64,000 bases of DNA, from positions 11,855,203-11,919,202 of the forward strand of contig NZ_JAGINW010000001.1 of the NCBI RefSeq assembly GCF_017876405.1. The letters run 5' to 3'. This DNA comes from Kibdelosporangium banguiense. GTDB lineage: Bacteria; Actinomycetota; Actinomycetes; Mycobacteriales; Pseudonocardiaceae. The notes beneath the pieces are model-generated. The model was not told the origin of the DNA. It ran no database searches and saw nothing but the letters and a program-made list of their open reading frames with translations. Both the position numbers and the translations under genes were made by a program. This document shows, piece by piece, positions 56,906 through 64,000 of this stretch (positions within the stretch are counted from its first letter, which is position 1; the number at the start of each line of letters is the position of its first letter).

Positions 56906-58141
56906 GTGCAGAAGAAGATCCTCGTCTTATGCGCTGTCGCCCTGGTGGCCACGGCGTGCGGCAGCCGAGTCGACGACACCGCGGGCGGCACCGCCAGCGC
57001 TTCGTCCTGTGTGGACACATCCGGAGCCTCGGTGAAGGTCGGGTTCCTCAACTCCTTGTCCGGCACCATGGCCATCAGCGAGAAGACAGTGCACGACGCG
57101 CTGCAACTGGGCGCGGAGCAGATCAACGCGGCCGGTGGCGTGCTGGGCAAGAAGCTCACTGTGGTCAGTGAGGACGGCGCGTCCGAGCCGACTGTGTTCG
57201 CCGAGAAGGCGACCAAGCTGATCAGCTCGGACTGCACTGCCGCGGTCTTCGGCGGGTGGACCTCCTCGTCCCGCAAGGCGATGCTGCCGGTGTTCGAAGG
57301 CGCCAACGCACTGCTGTTCTACCCGGTGCAGTACGAGGGCCTGGAGGCCTCGCCGAACATCTTCTACACCGGCGCGACCACCAACCAGCAGATCGTGCCC
57401 GCCTTGGACTACCTCAAGGAGAAGGGCATCAAGTCGATCTTCCTGGTCGGCTCGGACTACGTCTTCCCGCGCACCGCCAACAAGATCATCCAGGCGTACG
57501 CCAAGGCGAACGGGATCGAGGTCAAGGGCGAGGAGTACGCCCCGCTCGGGCACACCGACTTCGCCACGATCGTCAACAAGGTCAAGGCGGCCGGCGCCTC
57601 GGCGGTGTTCAACACGCTCAACGGCGACTCGAATGTGGCCTTCTTCAAGGAGTACCGCAACGCCGGGCTGACCGCGTCCGCGATGCCGGTCGTGTCGGTG
57701 TCGATCGCCGAGGAAGAGGTCAGCGGTGTCGGCGTGGACAACCTCGTGGGCCAGCTGACCGCGTGGAACTACTACCAGACCATCGATTCGCCCGCCAACA
57801 AGGCGTTCACCACCGCCTTCAAAGCGAAGTACGGCGAGAAGCGGGTCACGTCCGACCCGATGGAGGCCGCGTACACCTCGCTGTTCCTGTGGAAGGCGAT
57901 GGTGGAGAAGGCGAACTCGTTCCAGCCCAACGATGTCAAGAAGGCCGCGGGCGGCGTGAGCTACGACGCGCCGGAGGGCAAGGTCACCGTCGACGGCGAG
58001 AACCACCACATCGCCAAGACCGCGCTGATCGGCAAGGTCGGCACGGACGGCCTGATCCACACCGAGTGGAGCTCGGGCAAGCCGATCGAGCCGGACCCGT
58101 TCCTGAAGGGCTACGACTGGGGCAAGGGCCTGTCGAGCTGA
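56906..58141 (+). CDS. urtA: Urea ABC transporter substrate-binding lipoprotein UrtA
   Basis: A 411-residue lipoprotein: short signal (VQKKILVLCAVALVATAC) with the lipobox cysteine at about 18, then a periplasmic-binding fold (VKVGFLNSLSGTMAISEKTVHDALQLG, SEDGASEPTVFAEKATKL, YGGWTSSSRK-like VFGGWTSSSRKAMLPVFE, LLFYPVQYEGLE). It matches the UrtA/FmdD branch of short-chain amide and urea binding proteins. The Gly-rich WTSSSRK and FYPVQYEGLE blocks are typical of UrtA. GTG 56906 follows AAAGG and is preferred over ATG 56891. It is the first gene of urtABCDE; a hairpin follows it. Confidence 0.93.
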   Translation: MQKKILVLCAVALVATACGSRVDDTAGGTASASSCVDTSGASVKVGFLNSLSGTMAISEKTVHDALQLGAEQINAAGGVLGKKLTVVSEDGASEPTVFAEKATKLISSDCTAAVFGGWTSSSRKAMLPVFEGANALLFYPVQYEGLEASPNIFYTGATTNQQIVPALDYLKEKGIKSIFLVGSDYVFPRTANKIIQAYAKANGIEVKGEEYAPLGHTDFATIVNKVKAAGASAVFNTLNGDSNVAFFKEYRNAGLTASAMPVVSVSIAEEEVSGVGVDNLVGQLTAWNYYQTIDSPANKAFTTAFKAKYGEKRVTSDPMEAAYTSLFLWKAMVEKANSFQPNDVKKAAGGVSYDAPEGKVTVDGENHHIAKTALIGKVGTDGLIHTEWSSGKPIEPDPFLKGYDWGKGLSS

Positions 58142-58148
58142 GAAGCCG

Positions 58149-58170
58149 GGCCGGGCCCACGGGCCCGGCC
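58149..58170. terminator. GC-rich hairpin between urtA and urtB
   Basis: GGCCGGGCCC-AC-GGGCCCGGCC, a perfect 10-bp stem followed by TTCCTT, 8 bp after the urtA stop and 26 bp before urtB. A partial terminator here would give more binding protein than permease, as is common in ABC operons. Confidence 0.75.
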
Positions 58171-58196
58171 TTCCTTAGAGCGAAGGGAGGACCGGT

Positions 58197-59081
58197 GTGG
58201 AGGCACTGACCGGTCAGCTGTTCGCCGGGCTGTCTCTCGGCTCGGTGCTGTTGCTCGCCGCGCTCGGCCTGGCGCTGACGTTCGGCCAGATGGGCGTGAT
58301 CAACATGGCGCACGGCGAGTTCATGATGGCCGGCGCGTACACCGCTTTCGTGGTGCAGAACGTGATCGGCGACGCCGGTGTGTCGCTGGTCGTCTCTATC
58401 CCGGTGGCGTTCCTGATCGGCGGCATGCTCGGGCTGCTGCTTGAGGCCACGCTGATCCACCGGATGTACAACAGGCCCTTGGACACCCTGCTCGTGACGT
58501 GGGGTGTTTCCCTTATCCTGCAACAACTCGCGCGGGACGTATTCGGCGCGCCGAACGTGGACGTGCGGGCTCCGTCGTGGCTGTCAGGCAGCGTCGACCT
58601 GGGCTTCACCCAGGTACCCGCGGCGCGCCTTTTCATCCTCGTACTGTCGGTCGCCGCGGTGACGGCTTTGGCACTGGTTCTGGTGAAAACCGCGCTGGGC
58701 AGGCGAATCCGAGCGGTGGTGCAGAACCGGGACCTGGCCGAGACCATGGGAATCTCCACCCGGGCGACCGACCGGCTGACGTTCTTCATCGGCTCCGGGC
58801 TGGCCGGAATCGCCGGCGTGGCGATCACCCTGCTCGGCTCGACCGGCCCGACGCTCGGCACCAGCTACATCGTCGACGCGTTCCTGGTCGTCGTGGCCGG
58901 CGGCATCGGGCAGATCAAGGGCACAGTGATCGCGGCGTTCGGGCTCGGCCTGCTGCAGGCCACGTTCGAGTACTCCACGACCGCGAGCATCGCCAAGGTC
59001 GCGGTGTTCGCCGTGATCGTGGTGTTCCTGCAGATCCGGCCGCAGGGCATCTTCAGCGTACGGACAAGGAGCCTGGCTTGA
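58197..59081 (+). CDS. urtB: Urea ABC transporter permease UrtB
   Basis: A 294-residue membrane protein of the LivH/UrtB permease family, with about eight hydrophobic segments. It has LLLAALGLALTFGQMGVINMAHGEFMMAGAYTAF (typical N-terminal block), RALVQNRDLAETMGI-like IRAVVQNRDLAETMGISTRATDRLTF (cytoplasmic coupling loop) and GTVIAAFGLGLLQATFEYSTT. GTG 58197 follows GGGAGGA. It overlaps urtC by 4 bp. Confidence 0.94.
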   Translation: MEALTGQLFAGLSLGSVLLLAALGLALTFGQMGVINMAHGEFMMAGAYTAFVVQNVIGDAGVSLVVSIPVAFLIGGMLGLLLEATLIHRMYNRPLDTLLVTWGVSLILQQLARDVFGAPNVDVRAPSWLSGSVDLGFTQVPAARLFILVLSVAAVTALALVLVKTALGRRIRAVVQNRDLAETMGISTRATDRLTFFIGSGLAGIAGVAITLLGSTGPTLGTSYIVDAFLVVVAGGIGQIKGTVIAAFGLGLLQATFEYSTTASIAKVAVFAVIVVFLQIRPQGIFSVRTRSLA

Positions 59082-60097
59082 GGTACTGGCGCCTGGCTGG
59101 ATTCGTCGCGCTGGCACTGGCTTTGCTGGTGCTCGCGCCCGCTGTGCTGTCGGATTTCCGGTTGTCGTTGCTGGGCCGGTTCGTCTGCTACGCCATCGTG
59201 GCGGTCGGCATCGGGCTGGCGTGGGGCCGCGGCGGCATGCTCACCCTTGGCCAGGGTGTCTTCTTCGGACTCGGCGCGTACGTGATGGCCATGCACCTCA
59301 AGCTGTCCGACGCCGGGCCGACCGGTGTGCCGGACTTCATGCGGCTGTACGGATCGGGCACGGTCCCGGGCTGGTGGGAGCCGTTCCGCTCGCCTGTCGT
59401 GACGATCCTGGGCATCGTGCTGATCCCGGCACTGGTGGCGTTCGGGCTGGGTCTCGCGGTGTTCCGGCGCCGGGTCCGGGGTGCCTACTTCGCGATCCTG
59501 TCCCAGGCCCTGGCCGCGGCGTTCGCGATCCTGCTGATCGGGCAGCAGACCACCACCGGCGGCACGAACGGGCTCAACGGGTTCCGGTCGTTCTTCAGGT
59601 TCAACCTGTTCGACCCGGTGAACAAGCGCATGCTCTTTTACATCGCGGCCGGGGTGCTGCTGGCGATGCTCGTGATCGTCTGGCAGCTCTACCGCTCCCG
59701 GTACGGTGAACTGCTTGTGGCCGTTCGGGATCAGGAAGAACGGGTGCGGTTCCTCGGCTACGACCCGGCGAATGTCAAGATCGTCGCCTACGTGGTCGCC
59801 GCGGTGATGGCCGGGATCGCCGGCGCGTTGTTCGTGCCGATAGTCGGGATCATCTCCCCCGCCGCGATCGGGGTGGTGCCGTCGATCGCCTTCGTGATCG
59901 GGGTCGCCATCGGCGGAAGGTCCACTTTGCTCGGTCCGGCGCTCGGCGCGATCGTGGTCGCCTGGGCACAGACCTCGTTGTCGGAGAGCTTTCCCTCGTT
60001 CTGGAGCTACTTCCAGGGTGCGCTTTTCGTACTGGTCGTGGCGTTCCTGCCCAACGGCCTGTCCGCACTGGCCTCGCTGCGCAGGAGGACCGCGTGA
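59078..60097 (+). CDS. urtC: Urea ABC transporter permease UrtC
   Basis: A 339-residue LivM/UrtC-type permease with about nine membrane segments: RFVCYAIVAVGIGLAWGRGGMLTLGQGVFFGLGAYVMAMHLK (family block), GLNGFRSFF, VAVRDQEERVRFLGYDPANVKIVAYVVAAVMAGIAGALFV (coupling helix region) and GGRSTLLGPALGAIVVAWAQTSLSE. The start is TTG 59078, overlapping the urtB stop (TTGA) 6 bp after AGGAG. A UrtC of 339 residues is near the usual length (about 350-360). Confidence 0.93.
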   Translation: MRYWRLAGFVALALALLVLAPAVLSDFRLSLLGRFVCYAIVAVGIGLAWGRGGMLTLGQGVFFGLGAYVMAMHLKLSDAGPTGVPDFMRLYGSGTVPGWWEPFRSPVVTILGIVLIPALVAFGLGLAVFRRRVRGAYFAILSQALAAAFAILLIGQQTTTGGTNGLNGFRSFFRFNLFDPVNKRMLFYIAAGVLLAMLVIVWQLYRSRYGELLVAVRDQEERVRFLGYDPANVKIVAYVVAAVMAGIAGALFVPIVGIISPAAIGVVPSIAFVIGVAIGGRSTLLGPALGAIVVAWAQTSLSESFPSFWSYFQGALFVLVVAFLPNGLSALASLRRRTA

Positions 60098-60840
60098 ACG
60101 CCGACTATCTTGAGCTGGACGACGTGCGGGTGACCTTCGACGGGTTCAAGGCCGTCGACGGCGTCACCATGACTGTGCTGCAAGGGGATCTGCGGTTCCT
60201 GATCGGGCCGAACGGCGCCGGCAAGACCACGCTGGTGGACGCGGTCACCGGCCTGGCACCGGCGACCGGGTCGATCCGGTTCGGCCGTGACGAACTGGTG
60301 GGGCGCAAGGTGCACCGGATCGCCCGGCTGGGCATCGGCCGGACGTTCCAGACCTCCAGCGTGTTCGAGCAGTTGACCGTGCTGCAGAACCTCGACATCG
60401 CGGCAGGCGCGGGACGTGGCCCGCTGACGATGCTGCGGGCCCGCCTCGGTGTCCCGCCCGCTGTCGAGGCAGCGCTGGAGACCATCGGGCTCGCCGGCCA
60501 GCGCGATCAGCTTGCCGGAGTGCTCGCGCACGGCCAGAAACGGTGGCTGGAGATCGGCATGCTGCTGGTCCAGGACGCCCGTGTGCTGCTGCTCGACGAA
60601 CCCGTGGCCGGGATGAGCGCTGACGAGCGCATCCGGACCGGCGAACTGCTACAGCGGGTGGGTGCTGAACGGACTGTGATCGTCGTCGAGCACGACATGG
60701 ACTTCATGCGGTCGTTCGCGACCTCGGTGACAGTGCTGCACGCGGGCAAGGTGCTCAGCGAGGGCACTGTGGCCGAAGTGCAGGCAGACCCGCGTGTGCA
60801 GGAGGTCTACCTCGGACCAGGATCGAAGGTGCAGGCCTGA
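60094..60840 (+). CDS. urtD: Urea ABC transporter ATP-binding protein UrtD
   Basis: A 248-residue ATPase. Walker A is IGPNGAGKTTLVD, the Q-loop region is GIGRTFQTSSVFEQLTV, the signature takes the UrtD-specific form LAHGQKRWLEIGM in place of LSGGQ, Walker B is RVLLLDEPVAGMS, and the H-loop is VIVVEHDMDFMRS. GTG 60094 overlaps the urtC stop (GTGA). It pairs with UrtE to drive urea import. Confidence 0.94.
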   Translation: MNADYLELDDVRVTFDGFKAVDGVTMTVLQGDLRFLIGPNGAGKTTLVDAVTGLAPATGSIRFGRDELVGRKVHRIARLGIGRTFQTSSVFEQLTVLQNLDIAAGAGRGPLTMLRARLGVPPAVEAALETIGLAGQRDQLAGVLAHGQKRWLEIGMLLVQDARVLLLDEPVAGMSADERIRTGELLQRVGAERTVIVVEHDMDFMRSFATSVTVLHAGKVLSEGTVAEVQADPRVQEVYLGPGSKVQA

Positions 60841-61523
60841 TGCTGGAACTACAGGACATCCACGTGGGCTACGGTCGCACGACGGTCGTGCACGGCGCGA
60901 CTATCGAGGTGCCGACAAACGGCGTCGCGGCCGTGATGGGCCACAACGGCGCGGGCAAGACGACGCTGCTGCGTGCGGCCGTCGGGTTGCTCAAGCCCAG
61001 CTCAGGCCGGATCGTGTTCGACGGCGAGGACATCACGCGTCTCAAACCGCACGAACGCGTCCGGCGTGGGCTGGCTTATGTGCCGCAAGGACAACAGTGT
61101 TTTCCTCAACTGACCGCCGAGGAGAACCTTCGTCTCGTCGCCGAGACCAAAGGTGGCAAACCCGTCGGCGAGGCTCTTGAGTTGTTCCCGGCGCTGCGGC
61201 CCGTGCTGTCACGCCGCGCGGGCCTGCTGTCCGGCGGGCAGCGTCAGCAGCTCGCGATCGCCCGGGCCATGCTGACCGGCCCGCGGCTGCTGATCCTCGA
61301 CGAGCCGACCGAGGGCATCCAGCCGTCGGTGGTCACCGAGATCGAGAACACCGTCCAGGACCTGGCCGCGACCGGTCTCGCCGTGCTGCTCGTCGAGCAG
61401 CACATCGGCTTCGCCCTGGCCACAGCCGGGCGATACTATGTCCTGGCTGCAGGCCATGTGACGGCCTCAGGACATGGCGGTGCCGAGGCGATCGACTCCG
61501 TCCGAACCGCGATGACCATCTGA
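60840..61523 (+). CDS. urtE: Urea ABC transporter ATP-binding protein UrtE
   Basis: A 227-residue ATPase of the LivF/UrtE type. Walker A is MGHNGAGKTTLLRA, the Q-loop is GLAYVPQGQQCFPQLTAEENL, the signature LLSGGQRQQLAIARAM, Walker B LLILDEPTEGIQPSVV, and the H-loop VLLVEQHIGFAL. The P-Q-G-x-x-x-F-P-x-L-T block is characteristic of UrtE. ATG 60840 shares one base with the urtD stop (TGATG). The last transporter gene; the GntR gene follows with 1 bp between. Confidence 0.94.
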   Translation: MLELQDIHVGYGRTTVVHGATIEVPTNGVAAVMGHNGAGKTTLLRAAVGLLKPSSGRIVFDGEDITRLKPHERVRRGLAYVPQGQQCFPQLTAEENLRLVAETKGGKPVGEALELFPALRPVLSRRAGLLSGGQRQQLAIARAMLTGPRLLILDEPTEGIQPSVVTEIENTVQDLAATGLAVLLVEQHIGFALATAGRYYVLAAGHVTASGHGGAEAIDSVRTAMTI

Positions 61524-61524
61524 G

Positions 61525-62196
61525 ATGACGACACCACTCCGGGACACGATCTACCTCAGTCTGCGTGACGAGGTACTCAGCGGCCAATGGGCCGTGCACG
61601 AGCGCTTCACCGAGCCCGCGTTGGCCCGGCGCCTCGGCGTGTCCCGTACCCCTGTCCGCGAGGCGCTCACCCGCCTGCTCGCGGACGGGCTCATCCGGCG
61701 CGAGGAGTACGGCTACTCCGTTGTCGTGCCGGACATGGGCGCCATCCGCGACCTCTACGAAGTCCGGATCGCGGTCGAGCTGCGCGGGATCACCCGGTGC
61801 ATCGAGAACCCTTCGATCAAACACTCCCCTTCCGCCCTCGCACAGGAGCTGGAGTACTGGTACGGCCTGCGCGCCGACCCACCCGCGCCCACCACCGAGT
61901 TCGTCCTCGAGGACGAACGCTTCCACACAGCCCTGCTGGCCTCCTCCGGCAATAGGGAACTGGTCGCGACGCTGGAGTCGGTCAACCGCCGGATCCGCTA
62001 CATCCGGATGTACGACTTCATCGTCGAAGGCCGCATCGAGACCTCCATCGCCGAGCACATCGACATCATGGAGAACGTGCAGTCCGGCGAACTGGAGAAA
62101 GCCCTGCGCCTGCTGCACGAACACATCGGCGCCTCGCTGGAGATCGTCGTCGAACGTGCCACCCGCGCCATCAGCGCCCGCCACATGACCAGCTGA
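61525..62196 (+). CDS. GntR-family regulator (FCD domain) attached to the urt operon
   Basis: A 223-residue GntR/FadR-type regulator. The winged helix is about 8-72 (YLSLRDEVLSGQWAVHERFTEPALARRLGVSRTPVREALTRLLADGLI). The FCD helical ligand domain is about 80-215 (DLYEVRIAVELRGITRCI, EDERFHTALLASSGNREL, HIDIMENVQSGELEKALRLLHEHI), with Asp/His residues placed for a metal-bound ligand. ATG 61525 lies 1 bp after urtE, so it is co-transcribed and may control urt in response to a carboxylate or urea-derived ligand. This gene position downstream of urtE recurs in some actinobacteria (from memory). Confidence 0.9.
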   Translation: MTTPLRDTIYLSLRDEVLSGQWAVHERFTEPALARRLGVSRTPVREALTRLLADGLIRREEYGYSVVVPDMGAIRDLYEVRIAVELRGITRCIENPSIKHSPSALAQELEYWYGLRADPPAPTTEFVLEDERFHTALLASSGNRELVATLESVNRRIRYIRMYDFIVEGRIETSIAEHIDIMENVQSGELEKALRLLHEHIGASLEIVVERATRAISARHMTS

Positions 62197-62202
62197 GCCT
62201 GA

Positions 62203-63291
62203 TCAGTCCTCCTGTCTGATCATGAGGAAGTCCGCGACGAAGCACGCGGCCTGCCCGGACTCCGTGCGCCCGACCCAGACCGGGTAGGCACCGTCGCCGG
62301 GTCCGCTCCAGAAGGCGACCAGGTTCGCGCCCGTGCGCGGGTCGTCCAACGAAACGGATCCGTCCTCCGGTGTGTCCGTCAGGTCGTCGACCAGGTCGTC
62401 GCCTGCCTCGTCCAGCCCTGGCATCGCTGCCGCGTCGAGGAAGCAAGCCTGACCGGAATCGACCCCGAACCCGTAGAACTCCTTGTTCCCGAGCTGCCTG
62501 GGGTCCTGACCCTCGCGTAACGCGAGTTCCCATGTGGCCACTGGTTCATGGGAAACGATCACCCTTGCGCCTGCGGTCCGGCCATCGACGACGGCCAGCT
62601 CGACGGGATATTCACCGGGCGGAGCCGTGGCGGTGAACGGCCGCGGCTGGTGTCCCAGGCCGAGGTAACCGGGATCGATCACGATCAGCGAGCCGCTCGG
62701 CATCCGGAGCACGCCCGCCGGTACGACCTCACCCGCTGCTCGGAACATCGCCGCCAAATCACCTGGCTGCAACGGTTTGGGCGCCTGCCACGGCCGCTCT
62801 TCCGTCGGCACATAGGGCGAAGGATCTGGTGCCTGGGTGAAAGTCGCGTCGTCGAGCCGGGCGAACCTGGCCCAGTCGCCGAAGGCAGGGATGGGCCAGG
62901 TGATCTCGTCCACATCGATCTGGTCGATGGTGACCTGCGTGCCCTGGCCTGCCCTGGTGGTCAGCTCGCGCCGGCCGGTACCGGTGAACTCGGCAAGGCT
63001 CTCGGGATTCCACTGCTGGATCCGCACGGTCAGCATCCGATCGGCCAGTCTCCGATGCACGCTCTGACTGGACAACTCGCTCGAGCCGTCCACATGAGAC
63101 ACCGAAAGATGGTTTGCCTGCCAGCAAATCTCCGTGACAGCCGCCGCCTGACCGTCGTCCCCGACGAACACAACGGCGTACTGCTCCCCCGCCTCGTCGC
63201 GCTCGCGCGCGACCGCCTCCGGAAGCGGGCCGACCAGCCGTCGACCCTCGTAATCCCAGCCCTCGCAATAGACAACAGTGAGTTCGATCAA
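62203..63291 (-). CDS. DUF4241 family protein
   Basis: A 362-residue cytoplasmic protein with no signal peptide. The C-terminal half (about 180-362) matches DUF4241: SGSLIVIDPGYLG, PPGEYPVELAVVDGR, GFGVDSGQACFLDAAAM, GDGAYPVWVGRTESGQAACFVADFLMI. The N-terminal part (about 1-160) is unassigned. DUF4241 domains appear in bacterial proteins linked to polymorphic toxin/immunity loci, but nothing nearby supports that here. The start is TTG 63291 behind GGGGGAACG. Convergent with the GntR gene, 6 bp apart. Confidence 0.8.
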   Translation of the reverse strand: MIELTVVYCEGWDYEGRRLVGPLPEAVARERDEAGEQYAVVFVGDDGQAAAVTEICWQANHLSVSHVDGSSELSSQSVHRRLADRMLTVRIQQWNPESLAEFTGTGRRELTTRAGQGTQVTIDQIDVDEITWPIPAFGDWARFARLDDATFTQAPDPSPYVPTEERPWQAPKPLQPGDLAAMFRAAGEVVPAGVLRMPSGSLIVIDPGYLGLGHQPRPFTATAPPGEYPVELAVVDGRTAGARVIVSHEPVATWELALREGQDPRQLGNKEFYGFGVDSGQACFLDAAAMPGLDEAGDDLVDDLTDTPEDGSVSLDDPRTGANLVAFWSGPGDGAYPVWVGRTESGQAACFVADFLMIRQED

Positions 63292-63355
63292 CGTTCCCCC
63301 TCGGTTGGCTTGTCCGCGCTGACGCTACATCCACCCACCGACAAAACCGGGTCAG

Positions 63356-64000
63356 TCAGCGTCCGAGCAGGTCAGCGATGGTCGCGATGCCGGCTTCGAT
63401 CGCCCGCCGCGGGGTGTCGCCGAAGCCGAGTACCAGTTGCGGCCCTTCGGTTGCAGGCAGGCGACGCATCGTGGCCATGCCGTAGAGTTCGACGCCGCGC
63501 TGCCGGGCCTGCTCGATCAACTGGTCCTCGTCGGTGCCGGGCGGCAGGTGCAGGACCGCGTGAAAACCAGCCGCGAGCCCTGTGACACGCAAGTCAGGGG
63601 CATGTTCGGCCAGAGCCGTGAGCAGAGTTTCCCGCCGGGCCGCGTATTCAGCGCGTGCACGCCGCAAATGCCGGTCGTAGCGCCCGGATTCGATGAGCGT
63701 TGCCAACGCCAGCTGGTCAAGCCCCGGGCTGCCACGATCGGCGATGAACTTGGCGCGCGCCAACGCCGCGAGCAGCCGATCGGGCGCGACCAACCAGCCC
63801 AGACGCAGGGCAGGCGCGAGTGATTTGCTCACAGTTCCCAGTGAGACAACACAATCAGGGGCAAGCCCTTGCAGCGAACCAACTGGCTCACGGTCGTAGC
63901 GGAACTCGGCGTCGTAGTCGTCTTCGATGATCACGCCGTCACACCGACGCGCCCACGCGATCAGTTCCTGCCTCCGGTGCCCGGCAAGCACGACACCTGT
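63356..64000 (-). CDS. MocR-family regulator, C-terminal part (runs off window)
   Basis: At least 214 residues of the aminotransferase domain of a second MocR regulator. It opens at the right edge with TGVVLAGHRRQELIAWARR, followed by VIIEDDYDAEFRYDREPVGSL, the PLP lysine in TVSKSLAPALRLGWLVAPD, and GFHAVLHLPPGTDEDQL, then ends at 63356. The winged-helix half should lie beyond 64000. It resembles the mocR at 11.2 kb in the PLP-binding blocks (EDDYD, SKSLAPALR), and the divergent partner gene is off the window. Confidence 0.9.
   Translation of the reverse strand, partial: TGVVLAGHRRQELIAWARRCDGVIIEDDYDAEFRYDREPVGSLQGLAPDCVVSLGTVSKSLAPALRLGWLVAPDRLLAALARAKFIADRGSPGLDQLALATLIESGRYDRHLRRARAEYAARRETLLTALAEHAPDLRVTGLAAGFHAVLHLPPGTDEDQLIEQARQRGVELYGMATMRRLPATEGPQLVLGFGDTPRRAIEAGIATIADLLGR

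Overview
The window is high-GC actinobacterial chromosome. GTG and TTG starts are common, ATGA/GTGA stop-start overlaps are frequent, and the gene families are typical of the group: SARP and STAND regulators, MocR and GntR regulators, an F420-type luciferase-like oxidoreductase, a type VII secretion (WXG100/EndoU) toxin operon and several two-component systems. This composition fits Pseudonocardiales such as Amycolatopsis, Lentzea or Kibdelosporangium. That placement is inferred from gene content, not shown by a marker gene. No rRNA, tRNA, CRISPR array or intact insertion sequence was seen.

Layout. 1-1.4 kb: end of a contractile injection system (eCIS) operon on the minus strand (sheath N-terminus, carboxypeptidase-regulatory-like protein, DUF4255 cap protein), followed by a small unknown gene and a SARP regulator. 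2.9-5.2 kb: YciI protein, then a divergent nsrR/flavohaemoglobin pair with two 11-1-11 NsrR-type operators. 5.3-6.9 kb: DJ-1/PfpI operon and a degenerate RibD/DHFR-like gene. 6.9-14.2 kb: a translationally coupled catabolic operon (RidA, ThDP enzyme, HisC-like aminotransferase, MBL protein) with a divergent MocR regulator and an aromatic-hydroxylase-type flavoprotein. 14.4-14.8 kb: relics of fumarylacetoacetase and 3-oxoacid CoA-transferase A. 15-16.7 kb: TetR/aldo-keto reductase pair around a 26-bp perfect inverted repeat. 16.9-18.6 kb: WXG-like partner, EndoU toxin and putative immunity gene. 18.7-25.6 kb: conserved hypothetical, VOC protein, amine oxidase, STAND-TPR regulator, LLM oxidoreductase, an internally deleted aldo-keto reductase and its TetR regulator. 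25.5-29.8 kb: ABC-2-like membrane protein divergent from a two-component system, then a secreted protein. 30-34.8 kb: AraC regulator, GH11 xylanase, LppU-like protein, Rieske oxygenase, LysR. 34.9-40.2 kb: secreted subtilase, a small repeat-bearing membrane peptide, and a tandem pseudokinase-kinase. 40.4-48.6 kb: STAND relic, GGDEF/EAL protein, secreted hydrolase, methyltransferase-P450 pair, membrane protein plus winged-helix regulator, NmrA-like protein. 48.8-53.8 kb: GntR/DUF1152 pair, a zone of truncated genes (DUF3159, histidine kinase, response regulator), a secreted Asn/Gln/Ala-rich protein, and an ATTCAG repeat field. 53.8-56.6 kb: NarL-type two-component system and a second LppU-like protein. 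56.9-62.2 kb: urtABCDE urea ABC transporter with a GntR gene. 62.2-64 kb: DUF4241 protein and a second, partial MocR regulator.

Two themes stand out. First, regulation: many regulator genes sit back to back with their probable target, and inverted repeats are visible between them (NsrR-hmp, TetR-AKR twice, GntR-DUF1152). Second, decay: at least eight genes are broken, several by clean internal deletions whose ends look like short repeats (scoA relic, AKR relic, response-regulator/kinase fusion). The strongest candidates for undescribed biology are the coupled ThDP/aminotransferase/MBL/RidA operon, the secreted Asn/Gln-rich protein with a cysteine-bracketed Ala/Arg region, and the small repeat peptide between a subtilase and a tandem kinase.
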